NCBI GenBank assembly: GCA_013398055.1
Contig: VZRS01001717.1
Location: 62,001 to 126,000, forward strand
Direction: 5' to 3'
Source: Ifrita kowaldi
Taxonomy: Eukaryota > Chordata > Aves > Passeriformes > Cinclosomatidae
Length of the DNA stretch: 64,000 bases
The notes beneath the pieces were generated by a model that searched no databases, was not told the origin of the DNA, and worked only from the letters and a program-made list of their open reading frames with translations. Below, piece by piece: positions 1-12,200 of the stretch. Each line of letters starts with the position of its first letter. Position 1 is the first letter of the stretch. A program made the position numbers and the translations under genes.

Positions 1-558
1 GAGGTCCCCAGTGCTGGAAAGGTTTATGCATTTCCTTTAAATGTGTGCACAGTAAGTACATCCTTTGAAGTCAGTGGGACAAATCCTCAGCTGATATCGA
101 TTGCTCCTCTTCCGCTGATTTCAGTGAAGTGATAACATTTATTGTAGCTGAAGACCTATCCCACAGAGACTGAATGCTATTGTAAAGTTGCATGCTTAGA
201 AGCTATTTCCACATTTACCCCAAGACTATTTCCTCTCTGTTCGCAGAACCTTCAAGCAGCCTTTTATAGTATTTCATTTCACTGCAGTGCTGACACGAGT
301 TCCATTTCAGTGAAGGAAGAGAATCCTATACTTTGGTGGAGCATAAAATGTTATAAACAAAAGACAAGTGATAAATCGGACCCACACACTGTGCTTCACT
401 TACATATTTTCTGTGTATACAGTGTGCTGCTTGTACTGGCATGGTATTCTTTCAGGTATGGTTTTCACATATGAAAAGCTTGCACTTCCTTGTGTCACTT
501 TTCACTCTCCTGAATTGTACATGGGTTCTGTGAAAACGTGGTCATTGAATTCTTCTTC

Positions 559-575
559 TTTTTTTTTTTTTTTTT
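559..575 (+). repeat. Poly-T run (T17)
   Basis: Uninterrupted T homopolymer following a short TTC-rich stretch. A simple repeat with no sign of an associated retroposed gene. Confidence 0.9.
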
Positions 576-2084
576 GTTCCCTGTTGAAAGGTGAAATCAA
601 GCAGGACTTTTCATCCATGTTGTCATGTCTGACAAAAGGCTCACAGGCACGATTTATACTCTCAAGTTACAGCTGTGCAGCCCCTTCTTTCAAGTGTTAG
701 GCTGATTTTAGAGTGTGTTGATCTGAAACTGCTCTTGGAGACTTCCCCATATTTTCTCTTCTAACTTCTTGTATGCTCATACAGTGCCCAGTGGAGCTTG
801 GTTGTGTGTTAGGCCACAGCCTACACGTTTTTTTATGGCTTATTTTTAAGTTTTTCTAGTATGTTTCCTCTGGATTCAGTGCCTTATGGTGGCAACTATC
901 TTTAGGCTGATATTCGTGGGTTTGTAAATAGACCCTAGAAATATCCTTGGAGGGAAACAGAAAGAAAGACACGGAGCTGTTTTTGCAAATGAGCTCTTTC
1001 AGAAGATAGGATGGAGTATGAGGGTTGGTACTGAGGACAGTTGTTGAGTTTCTTAAAAGATAACCATCTGCATAATAAAAATACAAAAATCTGTATTTAA
1101 ACTCTTCCATACTGAAAATCTTGACAGATGATCTTTGGGGCAACAAACTTCAGCTGTGTGTGAGACAATTGGGAAAAGACGAGATCACCGGACTTAGCCA
1201 AATCATTTTGACATGGCGGTCCTTCCATAAGCAGAACACAAACGTAAGGCTTGGAATAAGTCTTTTACTGCTGAATCAGGGAGTATAAGTATTTTCACAC
1301 TTCTTTTCTGGAAAACACCAAAATGATCTTGGGTAATTAGAAACAGTAGCCTTACTTGTAGACTCAGCAGCAAATGAACTCTACAGCTACCTTTTTTTGT
1401 CCAAAGCATGGTTCCCAGAACCCAGAAGACATGGCCCAGGGCCAAAACCCCTAACCCACCCTTACCCAAGGGAGGAATTACGGTCTCTTGCTGAGGGAAG
1501 AATGTATGCCTCTTGCTTCTGAGGTAGCAGCAAATGGGACTGTACTTAATGCGGGGTGGGGGGAAATCTTCCCTTGCATTTTTTTCTGGAGACTTCTCCT
1601 GTCAGCTTCAAATGCCAAGTCGTGTCCAGTTACCTTCATCCAGAAACGGATCTGTTGGATGAAAATGGGCATGATAAAAAGGGGGTAAATACAGATTCTC
1701 TTATTTTATGGGGAGGAGGGTGAATTATTCCCCCAGCTTGTGTGAAAATATAAAGAATAGAAAGATATATCCTTTGGAGATATTAACCCCTAACAAATGA
1801 GTCACTGCAAGGACTTTGGGAGGTATTTACTCTGCGGAGACAATCTGTTTTTAGCAAATTGTGCACTTTGCTCACCGTAACCCATTGTTAGTGCAGATCT
1901 CGCAGGTAGATTGTCACCCATTTGCTGAGTTGTTTTGTGCAATCTCTAAATCATTGCAGGCCATCTCTTTGAAAAGCGTTAGTGGAGGAAGCATAATGTG
2001 CTTTCATGGTAATGTAAAATGCATTAGAAATGAATTGCATGATGCTTACCTCTCAAATTACAGAAAAGACAATGACACCCATAT

Positions 2085-2098
2085 ATGCAAATGCAAAT
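2085..2098 (+). promoter_or_regulatory. Two overlapping octamer (ATGCAAAT) motifs
   Basis: ATGCAAAT occurs at 2085-2092 and again at 2091-2098, sharing two bases, and is followed directly by an AT-rich TTATATA stretch. ATGCAAAT is the consensus site of POU-domain (Oct) transcription factors. Two sites in this register could bind a POU dimer, but the function is inferred from motif match only. Confidence 0.3.
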
Positions 2099-2988
2099 TA
2101 TATATAAAAATATCACAGATGAATCCCTGAGCTGTAACACTTGTTGTTCATTTCTATAAATATTAACATATCAGGATTTATTTTGACATACCACTAAGAT
2201 GAGTGCTAGAACTGACAATAATAATGTATAATTTATGTCCTCCATATTACCTTAACATCACTGTGCTTGCATTATTGCATAAATTAATTTAATGTTTCTG
2301 ACACACAGCAGATTATTCAAGCATTTGTTCTTTTGTCTTCTACTGGTTTCTGTTGCTGTTTTCCAAATTACAGAATATTATTATACTCTAATGTTTATTT
2401 TATGGTACATACAATTCATAAAGTCACTTTAAAGTTCTGAAAGCTTTTATTTAGCACTCAGATAAACGTGTGTTGTTATATGATGTGGAAAGAGCATTAA
2501 AGCTTTTGTATATTAAATAACTTTATGCTTGTGATGCAAATTGACAATAGCTGAGAAATGCAAAGCTCAGGAGAAATTGAATCTGCAGCCTGTACTTTTA
2601 GGGTACTCAGGGAATATATGATTGCTGCTGCAGGTGTCTGTGTGTGAGAATCTCTCCCAAACGCATTTAAAAATTCCTAGCTTTATCAAAAAATCTGTTG
2701 GTATTTGTTGGTCTGAACTACAGTTCTGTCCTTACCTGCTCCATGTGATAAGCTATATGTAATCAAGTGTGCATTTTCACATGGCCAAAAAACATAAAAT
2801 GATGCGCCTATCGCATTCCACTGGTGAGCTTGAGGCTAGAATTCAACTTTTCATTTTGCACCCCAAAAGGCAGAATATCTTCTCTGGTCATGCAGTATCT
2901 TTTCTTTAAGTTTGAAATATTTTTCTAAGAATTGATAATTCAGTGCCTTAATTTCCTTGCACTTAATAGAAATGAAAACTAGTTCCCT

Positions 2989-3034
2989 AAAAAAAAAAAC
3001 CACAAACCAACAAAACAAACCAAATCACACAACA
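2989..3034 (+). repeat. G-free A/C tract
   Basis: An A11 run followed by a stretch built only of A and C with a single T, in CAAAC/CCAAA-like units. It is similar in texture to the tracts at about 17.9 kb and 24.1 kb. Probably a degenerate simple repeat. Confidence 0.6.
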
Positions 3035-3848
3035 CTGGCATATGCTTAATTTCCTCAAATGGTTTTGGCAATGCGTAATTGAAAGCATTTAAAACACCCA
3101 ATAACTGTTACTTGGTAGCAGTTGTGCATCTTCACTAAATCTGGAGAAAAGAAAGTGTGATAAAGCCAAGCTGTTCACAACCCAGCCCAGGCCGGTAGCC
3201 TGGAGAGCTCCGGGTGGAGGATTCCCAAGTTGAACCTCTCTGGCTCTCTCAGTGCCCCAGGCAAGTGGCACCCTTTTCCTGGGGCTAAAGGAAACACAGC
3301 ATCACATTTTGCTGTAGGAGCTTCAGCGTGTGGAGGGCAGGATACACATAGCACATAGTGTTTTTCCTGGTAGATTTTTTGGATGGCTTCCCTTGATATT
3401 TAAGTCTTCATAGCTACATAGTCACTGCTTGTTAGCATTTAAAAAAAAATAATCAAATAGGGGAACTGGTTTTGTTCTAACTCCATTTTGTGTGCACTTA
3501 GGAAAAAAGGTACAGTAAAATAAATTTATATTTTAAAGGCCAGGTTCACCTGTGCAGCGCGGTAGTCTTATGTGCTTGCTGTAATATCTGAAACTCGTAT
3601 AAGCCTCATTGATACCCAACTAGCTATTGGTGTTTTTAGCAAATTAGTTAATAACCTCCAAAATTAATAAAATTTTTTCAATGCCAATAGCAAATAACTG
3701 GAAGCATTGCAGGCTTACTTCTTGTGCTTGTTTACTGCTTTTGTTTGGATTTTAAATAACTTTGGGGCCTCTCTGACAAAATGCTGTAGAAAGGCAGAGC
3801 TAAGGTCAGGGTTATGTGTCAGCAGTTTGAAAGAGGCAGATGTAGTAT

Positions 3849-4164
3849 ATGAGAATATTGTAATCAACAAAAATCAAGCAATAGCAATCACTGGAAAGAC
3901 CCACTAAAGATTTGGACATATGAAATTCCATTGCAGCAACCAATTCAGAGGCACCTGATCTTCAAGGTAGAATCCATAACCCTCAATTATACCTCTGGCT
4001 AATGACTAAGGAAAGTCAGTTTTCTCAAAAAGACAATCTTCAAACTAGCTGTCATCTGCACAGGGAGCTGCTAAAGCCATGGAAGGGTGTTTGCTAACAT
4101 TCTGCCGCTTTTCCAGTGTAAGGTCCCAGGAGATGCGTAGAGGCTTCCATCCATCAGGGATCCC
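3849..4164 (+). repeat. Inverted-repeat arm 1 (316 bp)
   Basis: This 316-bp block recurs in reverse complement at 8905-9220. Segment-by-segment comparison found a single internal mismatch (G here near 3879, A in the other arm) plus one at the outer edge, and no indels. Similarity ends abruptly on both sides, and the flanks of the two arms are unrelated. No terminal inverted repeats, no TG...CA ends, no poly-A tail, no pol III boxes and no clear target-site duplication were seen, so it cannot be assigned to a transposon class. It could be a young non-autonomous element, or an inverted duplication made by template switching or maintained by gene conversion. Any short open frame running into it is incidental. 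Confidence 0.93.
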
Positions 4165-6119
4165 CATTGCAGAGTGGTACGTCTAGCTGCCTTCAGGATA
4201 AGTGTAGCATTACTGAGAGGCTGGCTCTCCTTGCCAGTTCACATCCAGCTGATGTGTAAACACATCGCTCACCTCCTGGGAGATTATCCCAGTCATGGTG
4301 GTAAAACTTGCATGGTCAGGGCAAGCACTATTCCGTCATCTCTACACCCCTGTGCCAAAAAGGATGCAAGGTGCTTGGCATCAGAACTGAATTCCTTATC
4401 TTCTGGCGGGAGTTTTCTGGCATTTAATTTTCCCTCTTAAGGAGCAATTTTGTAAATTACCTACAATAATGTATGTGGGGTAGGAGGAAAAAAAAAAAGA
4501 TTTTCTGAATTGCCATTTATTAACACTTGATATATAAAAAATCTACTTTTCAAATCTCACTCAAGACTTTTATTCTTTCTCAATGCAACTTGTTGCATTT
4601 GTTTGTATGAGGACATCAGTAACCAAGGCACCAGTTTGCTGTGCTGAGGGGCTTTAACAAACAACCTCTTGTGCATGTTCACAGAGCACCTCTAAAGCTG
4701 CTGAGTATGGGAGCCTCTTTGGAGGTGCTGGCTATGCCACTCTTGATGGTGGCTGGCACAGAACAAAATGCCCTGCTGAAATTTAATTGCTGCCTGTGTA
4801 TTTGTATATGAAACCAAACCTAAAGGCAGGCATCCTCAAAGGATGTTAGGAATTATGATTTCACAGTGAGCTGATGATCAAAAGTTCGAGTTAAATGACA
4901 GATTTAGATGGATCAGTTTAAATCACAAGAAAGAACGCAACAGTCTTTTAAAAGTAATGTATTTTGTGGTTGTTTAAATCAGCTATATATAGAAGCATTA
5001 AAAATAATATTTAAAGGAAAAGCATTCAATATTTTAACAGTGTCATTGTTTTCCTGCTGCCAAGTTCTTGAGATGCTGAAATCACTGTTTAGGACAGTTT
5101 CTCATTTTCACCTGAGTCTGCTTTTAGAAGTGGTAGAAAGCAGAATATTCCTACTTTTTTTTACTTATTTTGATTTAAAATAATCCCTTACTTTATGATT
5201 GGTCTTCCTCCCTTACCAGCAGGAATAGTACCGTGCTGAGTTTTTTTAACTGAAGGTCAAGGACGGAGGAATTATTAAGAAATCAAAATACTGTTCTGCA
5301 GACACTGATGTGGAGCAACTTCTTAAGATTTTTCGTGATGAAGAGGCACAAGAGGAAATTGTGTTCTGTGTCATCCAACTACAAAAATGTCACTCTGACT
5401 AGAGCAGAAAACTGTCTTAAGTGTTCAGGGGGAGCAGTCCTGCCTGATATCTAGTGCAGGAGCCAAAATTGTTTCCCACAGAAAAAGGAGAGATCCCAGT
5501 TTGAAAGAGGACTACAAGCTGGAAGCAATAATGCCTGAGAAAGACATAAAAGCTGAATAAGGGGATGTAGGTGGTAGCGGATCAGCACTTTCAGCAGCAT
5601 ACCAGAAACGCCATGCTGCAGAAGTCCTTTAGGATGAGAAAGGGGCAGCTGTGCAAAGACCATAACTAGGTGATGGAACTGCAGCTGATAGCAATTATTA
5701 GCACAGGCATCAGCTGAAATCAGAGCTGAGTTCAGACGCACAAAGGCTTCATGGAGAGTAAAGGGAATGGGGGGGAGAAGGTGATGCACTTGAGGTGGCC
5801 AGAGAGAGGGGATGTAACAAGATAATTTAACTTTCCTTCTAAATTTAGCTTAGTGTTCTGTGTTACCCCTAGAGCAAGCAGTCAGGACAAGAAAGAAAGG
5901 AAAAGCAAAGGAGTGAGCTTCAGGACCCTGGAAGCAGCACTGGAGGAGCCAGGTAACTCTTTTGTTTGGTTGGTTGTTTCCTTGCTAGATGGCCACGGTT
6001 GCAATGTCAGCCCAAGGTGTGCACGTGTTGACAAACCCCTGCTCTGCTGAGACTGAGAGTGTGCCTGCCCTTGGAAGTCAGCAACGGCAGCTCTGCAAAC
6101 GTCTCTAACGCCAGTGATC
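4165..6119. other. Non-coding unique sequence between inverted-repeat arms
   Basis: Part of the 4.7-kb spacer between the two inverted-repeat arms. No gene is supported. A 50-codon plus-strand open frame at 5250-5402, without an ATG near its start, reads like a charged helix and is discussed as a finding. The 5450-5830 stretch is slightly GC-richer and could be an old decayed repeat, but no family was recognised. Confidence 0.5.
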
Positions 6120-6310
6120 CCGAGTCTGGACGCAGCTGTACTGGCAAAACTAATTCCCAAGAGAGAAATTAGCTATGCTGGCAAAAGTTCAATTTTGCCG
6201 GTAAAACCACATCTATGTTAGGGCCTTTTGCCAGCACAGCTGTGCTGGTTGCAGATCCCATGTCCTCACACCCCTGACTTTCTGCTAGCAAAAGTTTAGT
6301 GTAAGATTTG
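6120..6310. mobile_element. Ancient transposon-like repeat with TGGCAAAA units
   Basis: The motif (C)TGGCAAAA occurs repeatedly and in both orientations: direct near 6140 and 6178, diverged as TTGCCGG near 6196, and inverted as TTTTGCCAG near 6226. A related AGCAAAAGTTT lies near 6288. A perfect 18-bp palindrome of arms CCAGCACAG/CTGTGCTGG lies at 6231-6248. Alternating GCTGG/TTTTGCC units with internal inverted symmetry resemble old non-autonomous DNA-transposon (MITE-like) sequences of sauropsid genomes. The family assignment is from memory of texture, not a database match. Confidence 0.42.
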
Positions 6311-6991
6311 CCACAGAAAGAAAATAATAGGGAGATTCACTTGCATTGATTCAAAGTTACTTGTTTTAATATAAAAAGTAAGGCAAAATCTCCATAATGG
6401 TATAGTTTATTCAGTCTCTCTTTAGAGTTTTTCTCACTTGCATTTCTTAAACGTTGATTTTTTTGTGTGTGTGCTGAGAACTTTAATACCAAATCATCAA
6501 AATGCAATCTGGTAACCTGAACCACATTACAGCTTCAATGCAGCTCTGCCTCATTCTGTGCTAAACCACGGTTCTTTGATAAAAAAACACGATAAAGAGC
6601 TACATTGTACAAAACACAGTACAGCCAGCTGCAAATATTCCAGGGCTATCCAGTAGTAAATAGCATAAAGTACAGAATGTGTGGAGGCTAATGCTCTCAT
6701 TCATTCCTGGATATATATATATATTTAAAGTAAGAATCAGATGAAGAAAACCATGTAAAATCTGCCTACCATCAGCTGAAAGCATGAAGAAAACTGAGTT
6801 TTTATCACTTATCTGCAAAATGGGAACACAGTGCAAATATAGATATATTTTCAGAGCTCTAAACTAGATTTAAGAGTGAATTAAAGCTCTAGATTCTTTC
6901 TCCTCCATGCTGCAAAAAACTGGTGTTGGGCCTCGCTTTTTGGAAGTTAAGTCATACTGATATTACAGCTTTGACTGAGAAAGAAGGAGGG
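6311..6991. other. Non-coding; contains (AT)7
   Basis: AT-rich sequence with a short (AT)n microsatellite at 6711-6724. No gene or recognisable repeat family otherwise. Confidence 0.6.
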
Positions 6992-7113
6992 TCATAGAAT
7001 CCTAGAATATGCTGAGCTGGAAGGGACCCACCAGGATGTTTGAGCCCAACTTGTGGCCCTGCACAAGACTCCCCAAGAATCACACCCTGTGCCTGGGAGT
7101 GTTGTGCACTTGT
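6992..7113 (-). mobile_element. CR1 LINE 3'-end fragment
   Basis: On the plus strand it begins TCATAGAATCCTAGAATA and continues with the CR1 tail signature GAGCTGGAAGGGACCC, the GGCCCTGCACA segment and the CCCCAAGAATCACACCCTGT segment. That is the reverse complement of the 3' untranslated end of CR1. CR1 is the dominant avian non-LTR retrotransposon; copies are 5'-truncated and end in short ATTCTATG-type repeats instead of poly-A. This copy is about 120 bp, 5'-truncated and moderately diverged, with no coding capacity. It belongs to a different subtype from the CR1 at 58.7/60.6 kb. Confidence 0.88.
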
Positions 7114-8904
7114 CGTGTCACTGAAACATGTTTTATAAAAATAACTCTTCAGAAAATGTGTGTGCATAAAGGAATTAGAAGATGTGGGTTCTCTCCTAGA
7201 GGCCTGTGTAATGGGTGAGGTTCATGCACAGGACCTGTTTGCCCAGATTGCTTCTTGGTGTATCTGGTGCAAATTCTCTTTCCAAGTGGGAACACAAAAA
7301 CAAACGAAGTAGCTTTGAAAGTGCACAGATATGCACAAGTACGCCACGCACAGGCTGTTTCTGAGCTCTAATGTTGCTGAGTCACGTTGATACAAAGAAC
7401 AACATAAAAAGTAAAAGCAAATAGTTCCAGGAGTACAAGAATGATTGTGGACTGGTTTTCAGTGGAGGTGCATATGGTGCTTGATAGTGAAATCTGACAT
7501 TTTCCCATGGCTCGGAAGGATCTCCTGTCTTTACCCTAGGGTTATCATCCATTTTTTTTTTAACAGGAGAAAACTAGTTTGGTCTCCCCAGGGTAAACTT
7601 TTCTAGGGACCAGTAAGTGCACATGCCCAGCCTGGAACTTTTCCTTCTATTGACAGCCTGTTTTCACTCAACATGTCTTTGATACTAGTTCTACTTGCAA
7701 ATGTGCTGATGTGGGAAGCGTTGGTTAAAAACACATAAACAAATGTGATTGCATCAGCCTTGTTTTCTGGGGAAACCAGGATTAAAAATCTATTTGCACA
7801 TCTCTATATAAAAAGAAGAGTGCTTTGGGTGACCCCTTCTTAAAAAAAAAAAGAAAGATTGCTTAGTAGGTAGAATATCTTTTTTCAAAATGTTACCTGA
7901 GTCTAATATGATGGTTGTAGGAAAACTCTCTCTTGCCAGGAATATCCTGAAGTAGTGCCAGAGGCTTGCTGGCTTTGAGACATGTTGGGAGTTATTCATA
8001 ACTCAGTGTGGGTACCTACTAGCACTGGAATGTGAAAAGCGATTTTTCGAAACCCACACAGAATCTTCAGAAGATGGTCATATTTGATGTAGGCTTTTTC
8101 ATGCTATAGAGACTGTGCATAAGAAATCACAGCATGCATAAATAGTGCCAAGTCTTGAAATTCCAGCCTTTTCCTGAGGAGACAGTTCCCACAACGTTGT
8201 TTTTTTTGTTTTCCCTCTCTTCTTTTTCTTTTGTGGTCATGCTGTGGCCAGAAGATGAGTAGGAAGTACAGTATTGTATTTTTGACATGGTGAAAATTAT
8301 CCTTGTGTTGCTGTAGATCCGAGTGAGCATCTGTGATTTTTCATTATGGTGGTAGCACCAAAGCATTAAAAAGATCCTTCTGAGCAGTCACAACTTGTCA
8401 GGAATAAACTCAGGTTTATTTAACTGGTTTCTGGTTTGTTTTCCTAGAGCTGATAACGCAGTCTAGGCCTAAGGATGGCTCTCCTGAGAAACAGCCCATC
8501 TTCTGAAATTCTATTAAAGATATTGGTGCTGTGGTTGTTCTGTGGAATTTTTATGATGACTTCTTTTTCAGTAAAAATAAGCAGCTTTGTGAGTGGATGA
8601 AAACATCGAAATTGATCTGTTTGAAATTACTTTTTGTTCTTTGTTTGTCATATTAAAGTTTCTTAGACCAACAAAGGGAACAACCAAGAAAGATACCAAG
8701 TAATAGTGTGAATGGGACAGTAAAAATCTGTGCAGCATATTCAGAAACACTGCAAGAGACTTGAATTGACTCTGTGTGACAAATTACGCAGCAGAATGCA
8801 CAGGTTTCATGCACTCTGTGATATAGACTGTCATGATACCAGTTTGGGATCAGGAAAGGACTCCTCATACTGGCTGATGATGGGTCATCAGCCCATCTGA
8901 AGCA
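7114..8904. other. Non-coding unique sequence
   Basis: The rest of the spacer between the inverted-repeat arms. It contains a short A11 run near 7840 and no exon-like frames. Nothing else was recognised. Confidence 0.6.
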
Positions 8905-9220
8905 GGGATCCCTGATGGATGGAAGCCTCTACGCATCTCCTGGGACCTTACACTGGAAAAGCGGCAGAATGTTAGCAAACACCCTTCCATGGCTTTAGCA
9001 GCTCCCTGTGCAGATGACAGCTAGTTTGAAGATTGTCTTTTTGAGAAAACTGACTTTCCTTAGTCATTAGCCAGAGGTATAATTGAGGGTTATGGATTCT
9101 ACCTTGAAGATCAGGTGCCTCTGAATTGGTTGCTGCAATGGAATTTCATATGTCCAAATCTTTAGTGGGTCTTTCCAGTGATTGCTATTGTTTGATTTTT
9201 GTTGATTACAATATTCTTAT
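8905..9220 (-). repeat. Inverted-repeat arm 2 (316 bp)
   Basis: Reverse complement of 3849-4164, equal in length (316 bp), with one internal mismatch seen and no indels. The two arms point in opposite directions across a 4,740-bp spacer that is not itself duplicated. The sharp edges and unrelated flanks argue against a longer diverged duplication. If both arms were transcribed in one RNA they could pair into a long, nearly perfect duplex. Confidence 0.93.
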
Positions 9221-12200
9221 ATTTTATTCTCATATTTGCAGTATTGGTTACTGAAAAAGAATGGCAGCTGTGAAGGGTGAAGGACTCTGATGTGCCGTGG
9301 GCATGGCAGAAAGATGGCAGAACAAAGATGGGAGAGTGTGCTCTCAAATATTCCTGCCATGGAGTCTTGGACTACTAGTTAGATAAACATCTGTTTTTAA
9401 AAAAATTAAAGTATGCATGCTTTTCTTCTTTTTCTCTAAAAGTACTCAAGTAGTGAAATGGATTCTGAGAAGATGTACTTTCGAGTTCCTTTTGATTCTA
9501 ATTTCCTGAAGATGGTTGTTGTCTGTCACTGTCACTAAGTCTCAGGGCAACAGATCTCTGAATGCATTTCTTTCCATGGTGATAAAACAATCTATTCACA
9601 AAAGCCCGAGTTTTTAGGGGACCTTTAAGTCACAGAATACTTCCAGCCTCTGATAACATTAAATAAATTAAGAAATTGTCTGATCTTCTCACCACAGAGA
9701 TACATCCCATATGTTTGTTGTGCTTATTGTCAGTAGAGAGAGGGGTCAAACAGCTATTCCTTCCTGTACTGTTTTGTCTCAGTGTGCAGGAGATATGTCA
9801 AGGAAGTTTGGGGTCTTGCATTTCAGCAGTGAGGAAGTTGTCTGCTCTGTGACAGAGAAAGGGTTGCTTGCCTGGTTTTTATTTTTGCTCATGGAAGGTC
9901 CATTGAAGCAGCCTCTGTGTTGGGAAATAAATAAACAGTATTTTGGCAGGCTTCTCAGAATACACAGAAAATGTGAAGTTTACAGGAGATCACTGAGATA
10001 AGTAACTCCTTTTCTGCAATAACTTCTTTTCTGTGGTTCATTGCACGGCTGTAGACATGATAGAGCAATTTGAGCTGGCCTTGGTTAAACAGATGGCTCT
10101 TCCTTTACTTGCCTTGGGGCAGATACACGTTCCCATGCTGTAACTTTTTGTTTGAATTACCAAGTATACACCAATAAGTGATGTAAGAAAAGATTCAACT
10201 GCCTTTTCCTCTTTTTTTCTCACCTGAGAGAGTATGGTCTTGATTTATAGAAATTCCCTAATACCTGATATTTTTGATGCTTTTTCCCTTTAATCAGGGT
10301 GGGTTTCTACCCAGGCCTTGGCTCCTTTCTGTGCAATGGCACCAACTCTGCCAGGCTGCCCTACAAGCTGGGGTGTGCACAGTACACGAGGCCACAATCT
10401 GCAGCCTCCCACCCCTTTGGCAGGGCATGAGTGCAAAAAGAGCTTTCTTGCTCTAATGGCTGTGAAAAGCGAGCACAAGTGGAACGCACTCTGCAGATCG
10501 ATTCTGAATTGCTGAGTGAATGCTTTCAAAAAACATTTTCTTTGTTGCCGGTTTCCTATGCCGTGACTTCCAACCCTTCTGGCTTGAAAGGCAAAGGCAT
10601 TATTTCAAAACCTTTAGGGTTCTGGAAATCAATAAATGGGGAAGATTCTCTGCTTTGTTTTCGAGCAGCACAAAAGGACAAAAGCCACCCCATCTGGATG
10701 CAGACAGAGAGAGAGAGAGCATAGATGGGTTTTATTCTGTGTAAACTCCAGTACACAGAGCATCTCCTGGTGACAAGAGGGGATATGAGAAGAGAGAATG
10801 GTAAAACAGTTGTAGTCTGCATTTGGTCAATGATCTCTGGGGACTTCAAACAAGATGGCCTGAGGCTGAAATCTGTTCTCAGTTCAGTGGAGCAGAATTT
10901 GGGGTTCAATGGAAAGGTGTTGGTTTTTCCTTCTTTTTCTTGGGCTATCCCCCATGGAAAAAAGTCCTAGTTTTTAGTAAACACACTCCAAAACTCCTAT
11001 TGAGCAGGGTGATTTGGGAACCCCTTATGTGGGCTGTAAGACCTCTGGTTGAAGAACACAACAGGAGTGTATTTCTGGTTCTGTGTCTGAGGAATCTGTG
11101 GTGAATCAGAGCAGCACTGACATTCTTGCTTTCCTTCCTGGTAGAGAAGGACCTGCCCTGTAGGACCAAAAGTCTTTCTGATATCTTCACAATATCTGGG
11201 ACACCCCAGTGCTGGGAATATCTAGAGACTTGGTGTGGAGAGGGTCAGAGTGAAATCCAGAGGGGTGCTTTGTGCTGTGTGTGTGATGGAAGGTGGTTAT
11301 CAGGCTGGAAGCCCTTCCCTAAATGGTGGGAATGAGATCCTCCTGGAAGGAGGACTAGTGTGGGAATCACTTTGAACAGAGAGAAGAGCAGGAAATGAGG
11401 TGGATCTCCAGTGAGACAGCACATGTCAAGGAGGAAGGTGGACAATACAGAGTATAAAGAGTAGTACATGAGAAGAGAGGAAGAACTGGAGGAAGAACAA
11501 AAAAAGGAAAAGTAACTGTAATGGGAGAAATGAAGTCAGTCTCAAAATGTAAAAGGTACATTTTTCTAATCAGATGGAGCTGCCAAATGAACTCCTTTCT
11601 CCCAAATTATCGGGATAATCTCTTTATTCTATTGCATCCCATCTGCTAGTCTAGCTGGCATGAGTTATAGCCCTCACAAAATGGGCATGTGTGGTAAGCA
11701 GAGCTGACCTGTAAAATAAGAGTTTTCTTAAATGGGATATGAGGAAATTATTTGGCTCCACAGACAAGCTCGCAGTCTCCTTTAATGAAAGTTTTGTTTT
11801 AGATTTTCCAAGAGACAGAGGGAGGCCTTGCAGCAATTGCATAATTTTAAATATTAAGGGTGTAAATTTCAGAAAGCCTCAAACCATGCACAAGGCTTAA
11901 TTTCTCCATATTTTCAAGGTGGCTTGTACACTGGCTAATGAAGTTCAACTTCGCTTCTGATGTTTTAAAGTTGAGTTTACTTTCTAGTACATCTTTCATG
12001 TCCTACTAGTTAGTTGCCTGAATTACAAGCAGGGAACACAATAGAGATATGGTTACATCCTGTTATAGATGCTTCTTTGAACCTTTGCCACTTTATGGAT
12101 ATCTTCGTTTCCATGTAATGATTTTTCAGTATTTAGAGAAGAAGGTACAGTCAGTCTCTGCTAATTTTATTAAAGGCAGATCTCAAAATGAAGGACGGTG

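Larger units (their letters stand above)
1..3848. other. Non-coding unique sequence
   Basis: AT-rich, CpG-poor DNA with no supported gene on either strand. Open frames here are short (under about 110 codons), lack exon-like flanks and have no recognisable protein content. It holds a poly-T run (559-575), a double octamer motif (2085-2098) and a G-poor A/C tract (2989-3034), listed separately. The part from about 1950 to 2560 has few CpGs but a complex, non-repetitive texture of the kind often seen in conserved non-coding DNA; that is an impression, not a measurement. Confidence 0.6.

Noticed and set aside
1..51. Open phase ending at a GTAAGT donor-like site at the very start of the window
   Set aside because: Only 17 codons are visible, there is no upstream context, a second phase is also open, and the content was not recognised.
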